This document shows, piece by piece, positions 11,371 to 24,459 of a stretch of DNA of 64,000 nucleotides. The notes below the pieces were generated by a model. The model did no database searches and was not told the DNA's origin. It saw nothing but the letters and a program-made list of their open reading frames with translations. This DNA comes from Narthecium ossifragum (taxonomy: Eukaryota; Streptophyta; Magnoliopsida; Dioscoreales; Nartheciaceae). Every line of letters begins with the position of its first letter. Positions within the stretch are counted from its first letter, which is position 1. The stretch is from assembly GCA_963920575.1 (NCBI GenBank), contig OY986972.1, forward strand, positions 5,969,115 through 6,033,114, given 5' to 3'. A program made the position numbers and the translations under genes.

Positions 11371-14311
11371 ATTAATCAGCGCTCTTTTTAAATTCCTAAA
11401 TTATAAGTAGGGTTTTCGGACCAGAATAACCTGTAACACAAAACAGTCCTTTAAGTTATAAAATCAAGAATAAAGTGGACTTCAAAAGTAAATTTTTTGA
11501 ATTCTGTTTATTTCATACCATCACTTTCTAGTAATATCATATCAGTGGAGCATAACTATAAATCTGATCCAACGGTCAAAATTATTAATAAAATATTATT
11601 TGGATAAGATACATATAGATCTGGGTCATTAGTTTGATAGTAGAAGATAAACATAACTCATCAATGTCAGATTTTTTAATCAATTTGAAATATCATAATT
11701 TATTTTGTAATTTTTCAATTACTATTTTTTTTAATGTTCTAATGGTTGGATCATTTGGTCCGTCTACCATCGTCTGATTGAATGATCTGATCATAATTAG
11801 AACATGATCTCTATAATATAGATAAGCCACCCTTCTCGCTTGTGATAGTATCATACATCTATCTCCTAAGGAAGTTCAAAATTTCATTTTCCCCATTCTG
11901 ATTAAAATATGCATATTTACCTCTCGAAGTTGGCTTCTCTAGAAAATTCTATAAACATTACTCATAATAATACGTTTGAAGTTAGCGACAGTCAGAGCCT
12001 TGAGTTTTGACTATTTCTAGTTGGTTTTCAATTTTATTCTCGTGGTGATTCTTGCAGAGTTATATGAGGTTTCTTGATGATATTGACCGATTATGATCCA
12101 TGGAGAAGCATGTTTATTTTTAGCTTATTTTGATGCATGCTATATGTTGGACTCGTCACTCATGATCTTCTACTTTTATTATTTTAGACTTATAATTTGC
12201 TATTTTATAACTAATCTGGAAAAGGGAGTTTTATTTCCCTATTCTAACAACAAAATAACTATTTGCGTAACTTTTTACCCAAGTGACCTAATGAGAGCAA
12301 CTCCGTCATTCATCAGAAGTTTAACATAAATAACATAAATAGCAGTATCAATCCAACTTACCGAACTTTGATGGCTAAAACAGAGATGAACATTGACAGT
12401 TAAAACAGAGAGTATGCATAATAAAAAGGGATAAAGGGCGATAGCATCGTAAAACAGATTTTATTACGTTAAATAAACATTAAAAACTAGATTTAGGACG
12501 TTAATATCAAATTATTTTACAAAAGACCTATATATCCTTGTTAAATGTTAATAACACCCTCTGTCTCTCTCCATCATCGTTCTCCCTCTCTCTCACAGAC
12601 CTCCCACCCGATCATAACTCGACGCCGCCTCTACCTCTATCGTCGGCGCCAATCACTCATACCTTCTCTTGCCAGATACCCCCCTTCTCTTGCCAGATAC
12701 CCCCCTCCTCTCACCGAAGATCCCACCGCATCACCGCCCCCCCATCCACCCATCTCAGTCGATCTAATCCCACCTCTAAGAACCACCATCGACCTACACC
12801 CCGTCGGCAACCACCATCACGATGTCCACCTCCCCTTCCTTGCTGCGCTGCCACCTCCCTAAGCACCTCCTCCACCTCCGACCAACACCAGTGAACTCAT
12901 GGACATCTCCGCCATCTATTCCAACGAAACCAAACCCCCAAACAAAGCTATTAACCTCTTATTTTTAGGTCACCATATCTCTACCGGCACCTCCCACGGC
13001 CTCAACGGTACCACCCAAACTCTCCACCAACTCTGACCAAGCCCCATTGGAACACACAAATATAGAAGAGAGAAAAGAAAAAAATTGAATATTGGGTTAA
13101 TATTGAACTGGAACAATAAACAACATACAAAACATAGAAAAGAGAAAAGAGAAAAATAAATATCAGTCAGACTTCTAAACACCCTGTTGCTCTTGCTCTC
13201 CAATGCACAAAAGGTGCCATAGGCGTCGACGAGGCGGAGGAAGTCCTCGAGGACCGCTACCGTGTCAGATTAGCCGTGGCCGCAACCCGGAACGGCGTCG
13301 CCTCCTGATCGCCGCTCTCCATCAGCTCCTCTGCAGAAAGGGGGGTGACCAAGTCATCGGCGGCTGGGGTTGGAGACCCCGTCACCGATCTGGGCACCTC
13401 GCGCTATCTCCAATCCAGATCTCGGTTGACCAAGCCTCACCCACGACCTCCTCAGTGGAGCCTACGGGCTTGGAGTTCGAGGAGATCGAAGTAGGCTCTT
13501 GAGAGCTCCCATCGAGCCTAGAGTGGAGAGGACACTGGCGTGGCCACAGCTTGTGGGGTCGACCTCAATGACCTACTCTGTTTCGGCGACATGGACAGCG
13601 ACAGCGACAACGACAACGATGGCCACAATTTGGAAACGGCGCCGCCTCCATATCGCTGCTCTCCATTAGCTCCTCCGTGGAAAGGGGGATGACCTAGTTA
13701 TCGGTGACTGGGTTGGAGATGTTTTGGGGTTAGAGCTCCTTATGCTAAGGGTATTATCATCATCAAAATATCTAAACTAACAAAAAATAATAGTTAATTG
13801 TGTAAACACCTTAAATAACATGATGGTGGTGTACAAATTAATAAGTTTCACTAATTTAGTGTAATCACCAATTAACTATAATATAAATGAGTAAGAAAAC
13901 AACAAAGGATGCAAATACAATATTACAAGAGGTATTTGCAACATAAGCATGCATCTGCAACAAACCAATAGTTCAAAATCTATTTTTGATTGTTTTTTAT
14001 ATTACAACCATAAGGCATTCAAAGCTTCCGAATCAGTTTTGGACAGAGTTAGTATTGCCACGAGAAGTATGAGGAAATGCTACTCAATAATTATTACAGG
14101 AACTTTATTCCAAACTCTTCATTCTAAATTTTACATGGGATTTATTTCGTGTGAACCGGAGAGCAAAAGCATAATAAGCGATATTTTTCGTGTGGACCGG
14201 AGAGCAAAACCAATAGTTCAGGTGGTTGTTACCTTTAAGAGATTACTAAATGGAGAAACCTTGAAGTCTCACAAGAAGTTTAAGTTCAGTTTGCTCCCGG
14301 AAAGAAGAGGG
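11371..14311. other. Intergenic; GC-rich patch with a diverged duplication
   Basis: AT-rich except for 12540-13740. Two similar segments in that patch (about 13290-13385 and 13635-13725) share CTCTCCAT, AGCTCCTC and GACTGGGTTGGAGA-like blocks. Pro/Ser-rich frames at 12538-12894 and Arg-rich frames at 13203-13502 look compositional; I recognise no domain. It could be a decayed transposon. The stretch 13949-14311 directly flanks Copia-1 and has no recognisable gene. Confidence 0.45.
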
Positions 14312-14804
14312 TGTTGGAGAAATTGGAGGACGTCGGAGAAGGAAAGAGGGTCTGCAGCGGATTGATAGAACTTCGAGGCACGTTACGGATGTCGCTACCC
14401 TTAAGGGTTGATTCGCCCCCACCAGATCGGTAGTACAACGGGTCTCCGGCGAATCTCCTTTAGGATACAACGAGGTTCTCACTTTCCTGCGTTAGTACCG
14501 ACGAAGGAAAGTCCGTAGGATACTGTCAGAGTTATTGGCAGAAGATTTGAGAAGATTTGAGAAGAAAGATACGGTCAAATCTATGTCTCGTAAGTGAAGA
14601 ATTAAAGGGTTTAAATAGACCACCTTAACAACCGTTCGATGCTGAATCGGTAGCAATGGTTCTAAACCATCGTGACTTTTCACATGAATAGTCACGTCTC
14701 TCCCAACCAACTGAACCATGACTTTTCGCATGAATAGTCACGGCTCTCTCCCAACCAACGTCAGCATAAAACCAAAGTTATTTTATTTGAAAACTAATCT
14801 AACA
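14312..14804 (-). repeat. Copia-1 3' LTR (493 bp)
   Basis: Matches 19278-19760. It differs by an extra 10-base copy near 14545-14560 and about six substitutions. On the coding strand a TATTTAAACCC box lies near the middle. Confidence 0.92.
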
Positions 14805-15362
14805 ATCCCCCACCATTTTCAACATAAAATAAAACGAATTTAATTTTGAAAAATTAGACTATATTCTGCCAAGGAAGTCATTTGCATAAATAAAGGTGTC
14901 TTGCGACTTGAACCCTTATATAGTAGAAGCAGAACAAAATTGACTTGAAGATCCAAGTGGATAGTACCTTGAACTTTGAACTCATGTTATCAATCGGTTC
15001 TTGCTCTACACAAACTCCTTCAAATCTGTCAGTATCCAATCCGCTAGTTGACACCATTATGGCCATGTGTCTCATATCCTTTCATTAATGCTTAGAGTTA
15101 AAGTCCCTTAAACTCTTAGAAGCGGCTCCACTTCTGCATTAATATAGGTGAATCAAACAGTGTTTCCAGAAACAAACACTTGGACTTAAGATTCCTTGAC
15201 TCATTAAGAGCATTAGCTCGCCTTAACTGTCAGCACTTTTGGTACCAAACATCTTATCCTTGGGATGAAATTTATGTGATGTTTGCATTAATTTGCATGA
15301 TGTACTATCACTCATTGAACTCAAAACATGAAGTTTTCATGAGTTAAGTTGAGGTTCCAACA

Positions 15363-18300
15363 TTAATTAAATTTTGAAATGGACTTTAGACCCATCCCAC
15401 AAGCTGTCTTGTAGACTAAGTCTCTAGACAAACCTTTTGTTAGAGGGTCTGCCAAATTCTGGCAGGATCTAACAAAATCCACAGTGATAACACCATCTTG
15501 TATCAACTGTCTCACATAGCTATGTGTCAGACCTATGTGTCTAGATTTTCCATTATAGGTATTGCTATACGCTCTAGCCAATGTTGCATGGCTATCACAA
15601 TGAATAGAAATAGGAGACATAGGCTTAGGCCATAATGGTAGCTCTAATAAGAAACTCCTAAGCCATTCTGCTTCTTTCCCTATTGCAGCTAAAGCTACAA
15701 ACTCAGAAGCCATGGTGAAATCAGTTATACAAGTCTGTTTCTTGGATTCCCAAGAAATAGCTCCCCCACCAAGCAAGAAAACCCATCCACTAGTTGAAGA
15801 GTGATCTTCTAAATTTGTGATCCAACTTGCATCCGTGAATCCTTCTAAAACTGTTGGATCTCCGGTATAACAGATGCCATAGTCCATAGTTCCTTTTAAA
15901 TATTTTAAAACTCTATGAATAGCATCCCAATGTCTTTGTCCTGGATTGCTAGTATATCTACTAAGCTTTCCCACTGCAAAAGCAATATCGGGTCGCGTAC
16001 TAGTCATAGCATACATTAAGCATCCAATGACTTTTGCATATTCCAGCTGTGACACTGCCCTACCAAAATTAGGTAGCAATCTATCACCTGAAGCAAATGG
16101 TGTAGATTCTGACGAACAATCGAAGTGCTCGAACTGTTTGAGAATTTTCTCAATATAATGGCTTTGAGTTAATATCAAACCATCATATCTTTTCACTATT
16201 TTAATGCCTAAGATCACATTAGCTTCGCCCATATCTTTCATGTCAAAACTGCTAGATAAAAGTGTTTTAACAGATTCTACTTCATATAAATCGGAACCAA
16301 AGATAAGCATATCATCAACATATAAACATATAACTACTCCTTTCCCCCCACCGAATCTGCTATAAACACATTTATCTGATTGATTAACAATAAAACCATT
16401 AGCTAAAATTACTTGATTGAATTTTTCATGCCATTGTTTTGGAGCTTGTTTTAAACCATATAAAGAGCGTATTAGTTTACACACTTTTTTCTCTTTTCCT
16501 GGCATGATAAAACCCTCAGGTTGCTCCATGTATATTTCCTCATCTAATTTACCATTTAAAAAAGCTGTTTTAACATCAATTTGATGAATTACTAACTTAT
16601 AAATCGAAGCCAGAGCTATTAAAGTACGAATAGAAGACATCTTAGCTACTGGGGCATACGTATCAAAGAAATCAATTCCTTCTTTTTGTGTAAACCCTTT
16701 ACCTACTAATCTAGCTTTGTACTTTTCAATAGTACCATCGACCTTTCTTTTCCTTTTAAATATCCACTTGCAACCAATAGGTTTGGATCCAGGTGGAAGA
16801 TCTACTAATATCCAAGTGTTGTTACCTGTTATTGAGTCCATCTCATCTCTAATAGCATCCTTCCAAAGAACTGCATCAGAAGATGCCATAGCTTCTTTGA
16901 AAGTTTTAGGATCAGACTCAATCATCAAACTAATTGGTGTTTGACACACAACATTATTAGTAGTTCCTTCTACTAAGAACATATAGAAATCATCTCCATA
17001 TGTTTTAGCTACTTTAGGTCGTTTGCTTCTCCTTAGTTCTATAATTTCATTAGGAACATCCTTAGAAGCTTTTATTTCAATGCTAGATTCTTTAAGTTCC
17101 TGAAATTTAGGTAAAGAGGTAAACCTTGATTCATCAAATATTGTATCCCTAGACTCTATAACTGTATTAACAGTTATATAATCATTGGGTTCAACAACCA
17201 TGAATCTATATGCTTTACTATGTTCTGCATATCCTAAGAATACACACTCAAGTCCTCTTTCACCTAATTTCTTTCTCTTAGGCTCAGGAACTCTAACTAT
17301 GACTCTACATCCCCATACTTTGAAATAACCAATGTTGGGTTTTCTATTTTTTCATGCCTCATATGGGATAATAGATTTCCCTTTAGTTGGAACTCTATTT
17401 AAAATATGACAAGCTGTTAGTAAAGCTTCACCCCAATAACCATCAGATAGTCCAGAATTAGACATCATGGAATTAACCATTTCCATTAATGTTCTATTTT
17501 TCCGTTCAGCTATACTGTTTTGTTGCGGGGTATACGGCGCCGTCACTTCATGTATAATTCCATTGGATTCAAAATATGAAGGACTATAAAATTCACCTCC
17601 TCTATCTGATCTTAAGCATTTAATCTGAGTACCACATTGGTTCTCTACTTCAGATTTATAAATTTCAAAATTTTCCAAAACTTCATCCTTATATCTAAGC
17701 AAATATACATAACAAAATCTTGAGCTATCATCTATAAATGTCACAAAGTATTTCTTACCTCCTACGGTTGGTGTAGCATGGAGATCACAAACATCACTAT
17801 GTATTAAATCTAATAATTTAGAGTTTCTTTCCACACTAGGAAAAGGTTTCCTAGTTATCTTTGTCTTCATGCAAGTAGTACAAACTCTATTAATGTCTAG
17901 CTTAGGAATCAAGTCTAATTTCATCATGTCCTTCAATTTTTTATAATTAACATGACCTAACCTATTATGCCACAATTCAGAAGACTCAACCATGTAAGCA
18001 GAAACATGAACTTTATTAATATTCAATTTGAACAATCCATCATACATATAGCCCTTTCCCACAAATATCCCACCCTTGGACAGTATAAACTTGTCTGCCT
18101 CAAATACAAGTTTAAAGCCATGCTTATTTAGCAGGCTACCAGAAACTAAGTTTCTACGTACTTCTGGTACATACAACACATTCTTTAAAGTAAGTAGCTT
18201 TCTCGAAGTTAACTCCAACTCCACTGTACCATGGCCTTGCACATTATTGCTGCTTGAATTTCCCATGTACAGCACCGTTCCATCGCTGCTAGGCTCCAAA

Positions 18301-19250
18301 GTCTTAAACATGCTTTTATTGTTGCAGATGTGCCTAGTTGCCCCAGAATCTATCCACCAAGAGGTGTTGTCTTCGAGTACATTAGTCTCGAAGATCATGA
18401 CTGCGAAATTGTCTTTATTTTCATTGGCTCCCTCTTTCTTTTTGCGGGACTGACAATCTCGCTTAAAATGCCCAGGCTTACCGCAGTAGTAGCGGTTACC
18501 TTTCATCCTCTTGTTATTATGGCCCTTTTCTTTGTTGAATTGATTGGAACGCTTCTTGTTGGAGGTCTTATCAGTATTTGAAGTTTCTGCTACAAACACT
18601 TTCGACTTGTCATCCGATGATGGATTATTTGCTCCTTCATTTTTCCAATATTCCTCCTCAATTTTGACATGATTAAACAAGTCTTCGAGAGAAATATCCT
18701 CCTTGCGGTGTTTAAGGCTGCGTTTAACATCCTTCCAGGAAGGGGACAATTTGTCTATGATGGATGTCACAACTATTGAATCATCCATATTCATGTTATT
18801 TTGCTTAATATGTTGCAAAATACGAGTAAGCTCATAAAACTGCTCAGTAACAAGCCTACTATCAACCATTTTGTAATTAAAAAATTTACTCACAAGAAAC
18901 TTTTTGCTGGCAGCATCTTCAATCATGTACTTTTGTTCTAGTGCATCCCAAAGATCTTTTGTTGTTATGTGATGCTGATACGCATCGAATAGATCATCAG
19001 ACATTGAATTCAGCACATGCCCGCGACACATCAGATCGTCATTCTCCCATTTCAGTCTTTGGCGAGTTGCTTCAATGGTCTCATCATCAGGATTTTCAGG
19101 TATTGTCGGCTCTGGTGTAGACAACACGTACACAATTTTCAGCGTCGCCAATAGTAGATGCATACGCTTCTGCCATCGCTTGAAATTTGTACCATCGAAG
19201 CGCTGCAACTTTAGAACATCTCCCATCTCCTTCAGAACGGACAGATCCAT
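15363..19250 (-). pseudogene. Copia-1 gag-pol polyprotein, one premature stop
   Basis: A single frame of 1296 codons from the ATG at 19250, only 27 bases after the 5' LTR. It is interrupted once by TGA at 17352-17354, at a place where Copia integrases have a well-kept aromatic position. In order: gag; zinc knuckle near 18480 (YYCGKPGHFKRDC, whose first Cys of CCHC is replaced by Arg); protease WWIDSGATRHIC; integrase with HNRLGH, CTTCMKTK, a DRGGEF block and IAERKNRT; reverse transcriptase with KTAFLNG and YVDDM; RNase H ending near 15363. Apart from the stop and the lost Cys the catalytic motifs look whole. It encodes the proteins for its own copying but is probably not autonomous now. Confidence 0.93.
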
Positions 19251-19260
19251 TGCGAACAGA

Positions 19261-19380
19261 GATTCAACCCTTAAGATTGTTGGAGAAATTGGAGGACGTC
19301 GGAGAAGGAAAGAGGGTCTGCAGCGGATTGATAGAACTTCGAGGCACGTTACGGATGTCGCTACCCTTAAGGGTTGATTC
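19261..19380 (-). promoter_or_regulatory. Copia-1 leader: inverted match between LTR and primer-site position
   Basis: The 15 bases at 19261-19275, two bases after the 5' LTR on the coding strand, are complementary at 14 of 15 positions to 19366-19380 inside the LTR. The usual initiator-Met primer site (TGGTATCAGAGC) is absent. The leader between LTR and gag ATG is only 27 bases. Confidence 0.6.
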
Positions 19381-19760
19381 GCCCCCACCAGATCGGTAGT
19401 ACAACGGGTCTCCGACGAATCTCCTTTAGGATACAACGAGGTTCTCACTTTCCTGCGTTAGTACCGACGAAGGAAAATTCGTAGAATACTGTCAGAGTTA
19501 TTGACAGAAGATTTGAGAAGAAAGATACGGTCAAATCTATGTCTCGTAAGTGAAGAATTAAAGGGTTTAAATAGACCACCTTAACAACCGTTCGATGCTG
19601 AATCGGTAGCAATGGTTCTAAACCATCGTGACTTTTCACATGAATAGTCACGTCTCTCCCAACCAACTGAACCATGACTTTTCGCATGAATAGTCACGGC
19701 TCTCTCCCAACCAACGTCAGCATAAAACCAAAGTAATTTTATTTGAAAACTAATCTAACA
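19278..19760 (-). repeat. Copia-1 5' LTR (483 bp)
   Basis: Partner of 14312-14804. On the plus strand it starts TGTTGGAG and ends CTAACA. Confidence 0.92.
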
Positions 19761-19931
19761 GGGGCATGCCTCTGCTTTGAGTAATGACTGATACAAGGTT
19801 ACCCTTCAGGTGGCTGTTTACGTTAGGAGATTTCCCAGTTCAGAAACATTGATGTCCCACAAGTCAGCCAGCTTGATCCACCAGAGAAGATAAGGCATGC
19901 CAATGACCGCGGATATTGTGGATGAGCCGTC

Positions 19932-22510
19932 TCATATCAGTTCCTGCTCCTTTGAATCAGCCATCCTAACATTTTCACGATCTCGCTTGAATGTGATGTA
20001 CAATGGGGTGAAGAGCAGGCAGCACAGGCCATAAGGGACAACCATCATCGCCAGAAGACCCTTTGAAAGTGCAAGGGCCTGGGGAGAAGATCCTAAAGTC
20101 GAATTCACGGACTTTGCGTCATAACCGTATATCTTCTCAGTCAGAATCCCCACAGCTGGTGCCGCCAAAGAAGAGAAAGATCCTTCGAATGCCCGATCAA
20201 AAGCATAAATCATGGTCCGGTGCTTTGGTGGTACAACTTCAGCAAATATAGGGTTGTTAGCACAAGTGGCACACCAACTGATGGTGAGACCCATGAGGAA
20301 GAGAGTGACGGCAAATGTAGGCCAACTCTCCACTGACTGGGGTATGACTGTGAGGAGAAACCATGAGAAAGGGACGCCCATGAAGGCACTGAACTGTGCA
20401 CACATGACACGGCCTCCGTTGGGATAGTAACGAGACAAACGATCTGCTAAAAATCCCCCTAATAGAGAACCCATAGCGCATCCAATAGCAAAGAGGCTCA
20501 TGAGTGAAGCTGAGCTAAAATGATCAAAGCCTGCAACAAAAGTACAACTCAATTTATGCTGGATTAATATACAAAGATAAGCACATTGATAGTAAATAAG
20601 GTCAGTTCTCATAATCTATGTTCCTTTGCGGAGATATTTCCCTACCGAATCACATTACTGAAACTTTAATCTCTTGTTACCTATCAGCTCAAACCACATG
20701 GTGAAGAATACCATAGCTGTCCATGGTAGAGAACCAACTACTCCTTGCAAGACAATGACCTGGAACGTTTGAACTTTAATAACAGCTCTCATTGCTGCCC
20801 AGGAATCGCTCCAAAGAGAAGGTGCAATTACAATACCTTTCCAAAGGGAAGGTGCAATTACAACCCCTTTCCCGACCAAATGGACCCTGAGACCATGTAT
20901 AGCAATGGTATTAGACTAAAGCAGACTCCCAAAAATGCTACCACGAATAGCTCTATTCAAAAGATTCAATCTTAGATGTTCTTAGAGGTAGGAGCAGAGG
21001 ATGAAATATTTGCTTTGCCATTTCAAAGATAAGCTGTTAAAATGTTAATAACAAAATCAAGGCTCACAAGCTTACTAGTTAGGTAAGCCATGAACAGGAA
21101 GAGTTGGCATATACACTTTGCTGCAAGCGCATAGAGAGAAACAAAGTCACAGAAAGCATAGTAAGCATAGTAAGCATAGTCCATGACTTAACATATGAGA
21201 TGCCCTTCACTAAAGCAGCATTGTTTTTCCTTCATTGGAAGTCACGGTGTAAATCATGAATCATAAACTTAATGGTTGATCTTGGCCAGGTCTTTGCTTT
21301 GAAAGACTCACTCAGAATTCAGTGTTGCAAAAGCAAATTACTTGGAGATTATGGTAGACAAAGTATGATGAAGCAAAAGCAAAACCAACCACATGCAGTG
21401 ATATGTTTCTAAGGCAGATGAAGCGATAGGGTTGGCAAGTTTTAAAAAGAAATATTCGGTTATTCCAACATCACTTTGACTAATAGCTCACACAGCAAAA
21501 TCAAAACTTTTAACTCTTCATATAAGAAAATAGAAATGCTAAGCAACCATCTGAAGCATGTGATATTACTCCACTAAGAACCCAACAACATATATAATAG
21601 TGTTAAGATACAAATAGATTTCCTGACACCCCTTCAATCAATGATGTACACAATTCTTTTCATTTATATACGTCTCTGGACTTAAAACATAAACAACCGA
21701 AGCAACAGCTAACAAAGAAATTGGATGAATTTCTGTATTCAGAACCCATAAAGTGAGGCTGTGTAGGAAAGAGCTTTAAAATTTAAACGGGTCTATCATC
21801 AAGAACTTAAATCACAGAAATGAATATACAAATCATCAGTGAAAAAGAATATAATAACCTCAAGAAACTCCAGGGCTAACATCTACCTTTCAGAGTTCTC
21901 ATCAATATCTTGAGAAGTGTGAGAGGGTCTTCGAGGATCTACAACGAACAAGAACACAAGAATTCCAATCAGTAAACTGAGGAATGCCATCAAGATGAAT
22001 GCACATCGCCATCCTGGCAAACCCCAATATGTTTGTCCAGCCATAACTGTCGCCACAACGCCACCTCCTATTCCTCCTATTGAACCAACAAGGTTCAGAA
22101 GTCCAAACCCTGTACCACGCACCTTATCTGTATAACTATCAGCTATGAAAGATTGCAACGCAGGAATCACAATTGCCAGCCCAAAACCATTTACTGCTCT
22201 CCAGAATGCGACTTGCTGAAACTGCTGGCTTGCACCGACCGCAGCTGTAGATAATGCCCAGCATGCAATTCCCATTGCAAGAATTGCTGGACGGTCATAT
22301 TGAAGAGCTAGAATACCTGCCAAGGGTGATGAAATTGCCTGCATGAGGTTTCGTATGAATGTAAGGTATCCAAGAGCAGTGGGACCTGCATTGAAGGCTT
22401 CACTGACTTCTTTATAAACAGATGGTAGGAGATTCTCATCGGAACGCTCCATTATAGATGCCAAATTGATGAGAATGAGAGATATAGAGATTCCGAAGAT
22501 AGTCCTTGTT
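19932..22510 (-). CDS. Major facilitator superfamily transporter (plant UNE2/At4g36790-like), 5' exon not found
   Basis: Three minus-strand exons join perfectly in phase: 21887-22510, 20681-20808 and 19932-20530 (stop TGA at 19932-19934). Together they encode about 450 residues with twelve hydrophobic segments in two halves, as in a full major facilitator permease. Family marks are ASIMERSDENLLPSVYKE at the start, WRAVNGFGLAIVIPALQS, GWRCAF, SLPWTAMVFFTMWFELIG and the loop GGFLADRLSRYYPNGGR. The substrate is unknown; plant relatives are annotated only as MFS proteins, and the subfamily name is from memory. The frame at 22510 opens after an AG acceptor with one base of a split codon. The in-frame TTG at 22521 is not a start, so a short ATG exon must lie further right. 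Copia-1 sits just after the stop, in the expected 3' UTR region. Confidence 0.88.
20809..21886. other. Intron of the MFS gene
   Basis: Bounded on the minus strand by donor GTAGAT at 21886 and acceptor AG at 20809-20810. The flanking exons join in phase without another exon. A short tandem duplication (GGTGCAATTACAA, twice within about 30 bp) lies next to the acceptor. No other gene is seen. Confidence 0.75.
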
Positions 22511-24184
22511 CTGATATACAAGAGGAGTTATATAAAGCAATTAGAGCAGTGCCTCGTAGACGTGATCAACCAATTGTACACAAAGAAAAGTCACTGCCAG
22601 TAAAGTCCATATCTTGCATTTAATTGCCAAAAAAAAACAATTTAAGAACTAAAAAATACTAAGAGTTAGATGGTTGATACATGCAAGAGAAACAAGCTAA
22701 CAAGTGCTGGGCTTGAATATTTCTAGGTTTTCACCGTTTTGGCTTGTATATCATAATGATACCAAGAGCATTTCAGGGCATCCCCAACATATGTTTTCAG
22801 ATACTGATATACAATCACACCTCATTTTCTCTCAACGGGTTGTATAAGGATTAAATTGTAGCCACAGATCAGGAGGATAGAGAAAAGTAATAAGAGAAGC
22901 GAACAGACCAATCAATTGTGTTGGTCGTATTCTTGAAATTGGAATGAATAGAACAGTAATTCTTCCATAATTCTTCCAAGCACAGGGCATATAACACGAC
23001 CAGTTAGTTGGAATAGCATTCACAGAAATGTCCTAACACAGTAGAATCGAACATTGTAAAGATTAGTTGGCAACAGCCAAAAGATGGTATACCAAATTAC
23101 TAAACAATAGGGATCTACATGTTCACGTTTTCTGCACAGCATGATCGATGGATGGATTGTTACTTCCTATTTAACAAATCAATGCCATCACTCAACATTC
23201 ATACTGCAGTTAAAGGAAAATTGCACTCAAAGGCCGCTGAGTTAAGCTATTGAAGGTGCCAATTGACCAACTAGCTGAATTGATGCTTGCAGTTAAGAAA
23301 CTGGCAAATTTGACTTGGGAAAAATTGATAGCTTCCATAAGTTAGATATGGCTTTCCAAAATTAGGCTCTCAATTGACCCATTAGCCAAACTCCCATATG
23401 TCGTGAAATTAGTTGACAATTGGTTTTTAATCCATATTAATTAATGGCGATAATCAATTGAGGAGAAGCTTAGTTGACCTGCCCACTGTTAAAGCAACTC
23501 ATACAGTCTCTAATTTAAAATGTCTTTCAGGGTGCTTTCAAATGGCAAATCCTTGACCTAATACATTTGGAAAGGGCTCACCTTTTATCCGCCCGAATTG
23601 GTATGTTTGCTGCTTTACCGACCAGGGCTTTTACAATAAAAGGCACCACTTTTCATACTTGAGAGGTCAAAAGAGCTAGTAGGGAGGCCCTCGACCCTCG
23701 TAGTGTTTATTGCAGAATTGTCTTCCACGGAAGAAGGTTCCTATAGTTTTATAATTCAAGAATACTCATAGAAAGAAAATTATTCTAGAACTTTTAATAT
23801 GACTTTCATTAAAGAGGTCTTCTCATTTCCTTGGCACTTGGCTTGTCTTGCCTTTACAGATAGGACAATCCTAATCCAATTTCTTGACAAACGTCGTAGT
23901 CTGGGAGTTGCTCTTTTTCCAGCTTTTACCGAGACATTTTATTGTAACTATGACATAGAAAGTATCGCTACAACTCCTTTCTGATAGCCTTGCACTTAAA
24001 AGTCCACCACACAATAATCTCTTCAAGGCCAATCGTCATGCCTCCATAAGTCTAAGACCAATGCAGAAACCAGTGATGCCAGCATGCTGGTTTTAGAGCT
24101 TATAGTTCAGCTATCTTAATGAGCAAGTGCCATAATTGGAAGGAATCAAATTTGAATTCGATTATGGATTCAAATTTGAAATGA
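22511..24184. other. Upstream of MFS exon; probable 5' intron or flank
   Basis: The first coding exon of the MFS gene should be here or further right, but I could not single it out. The open frames present (such as 22832-23023 and 23799-23984) resemble nothing I know. Confidence 0.4.
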
Positions 24185-24459
24185 TGTTGGACAATCTCCA
24201 AAAATAACCACCTTGAGGGTCATCCTCCGACCGTAGGAATCACCACCTAGGGGGACCTCGGGCATCACCACCCAAAAAGGATAAGAACTTCACTTTCCAT
24301 TCATCCTAAGACTAGGCCTAATGGACATACAATCCCTTATTTATAGCCTATAGAGGAGGCTAATTATAATAGGCAATCTAATTCAAACATCAAGTCTAAA
24401 TAATAGGAAACTTAAATCAAAAGGCCAATCTACTCAAAATAGTAAATCAAATCCTAACA
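24185..24459 (-). mobile_element. Probable small solo LTR (275 bp)
   Basis: Plus-strand sequence runs TGTTGGACAATCTCC to AATCCTAACA. The flanks are AATGA (24180-24184) and AATCA (24460-24464), a 4-of-5 target duplication. On the minus strand a GGCTATAAATAAGGG box sits centrally, as in a Copia-type LTR promoter. No internal retroelement sequence is attached. Confidence 0.55.

Larger units (their letters stand above)
14312..19760 (-). mobile_element. Copia-1, nearly intact LTR retrotransposon
   Basis: Minus-strand element of 5449 bp with LTRs at 19278-19760 (5' LTR) and 14312-14804 (3' LTR), both TG...CA. By eye the LTRs differ at about six bases plus one 10-base tandem copy (AGATTTGAGA) in the 3' LTR, suggesting fairly recent insertion. 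A polypurine tract (GGTGGGGGA) precedes the 3' LTR. The flanks (GAGGG and GGGGC) do not form a clean 5-bp target duplication. One gag-pol frame fills the interior with a single stop. The element lies about 170 bp beyond the stop codon of the major facilitator gene. Confidence 0.93.

Noticed and set aside
14307..19765. A 5-bp target duplication for Copia-1
   Set aside because: Flanks are GAGGG and GGGGC; the partial match is not enough to claim one.
22510..22521. TTG at 22519-22521 as the MFS start codon
   Set aside because: It lies on the intron side of a good AG acceptor and is not ATG.
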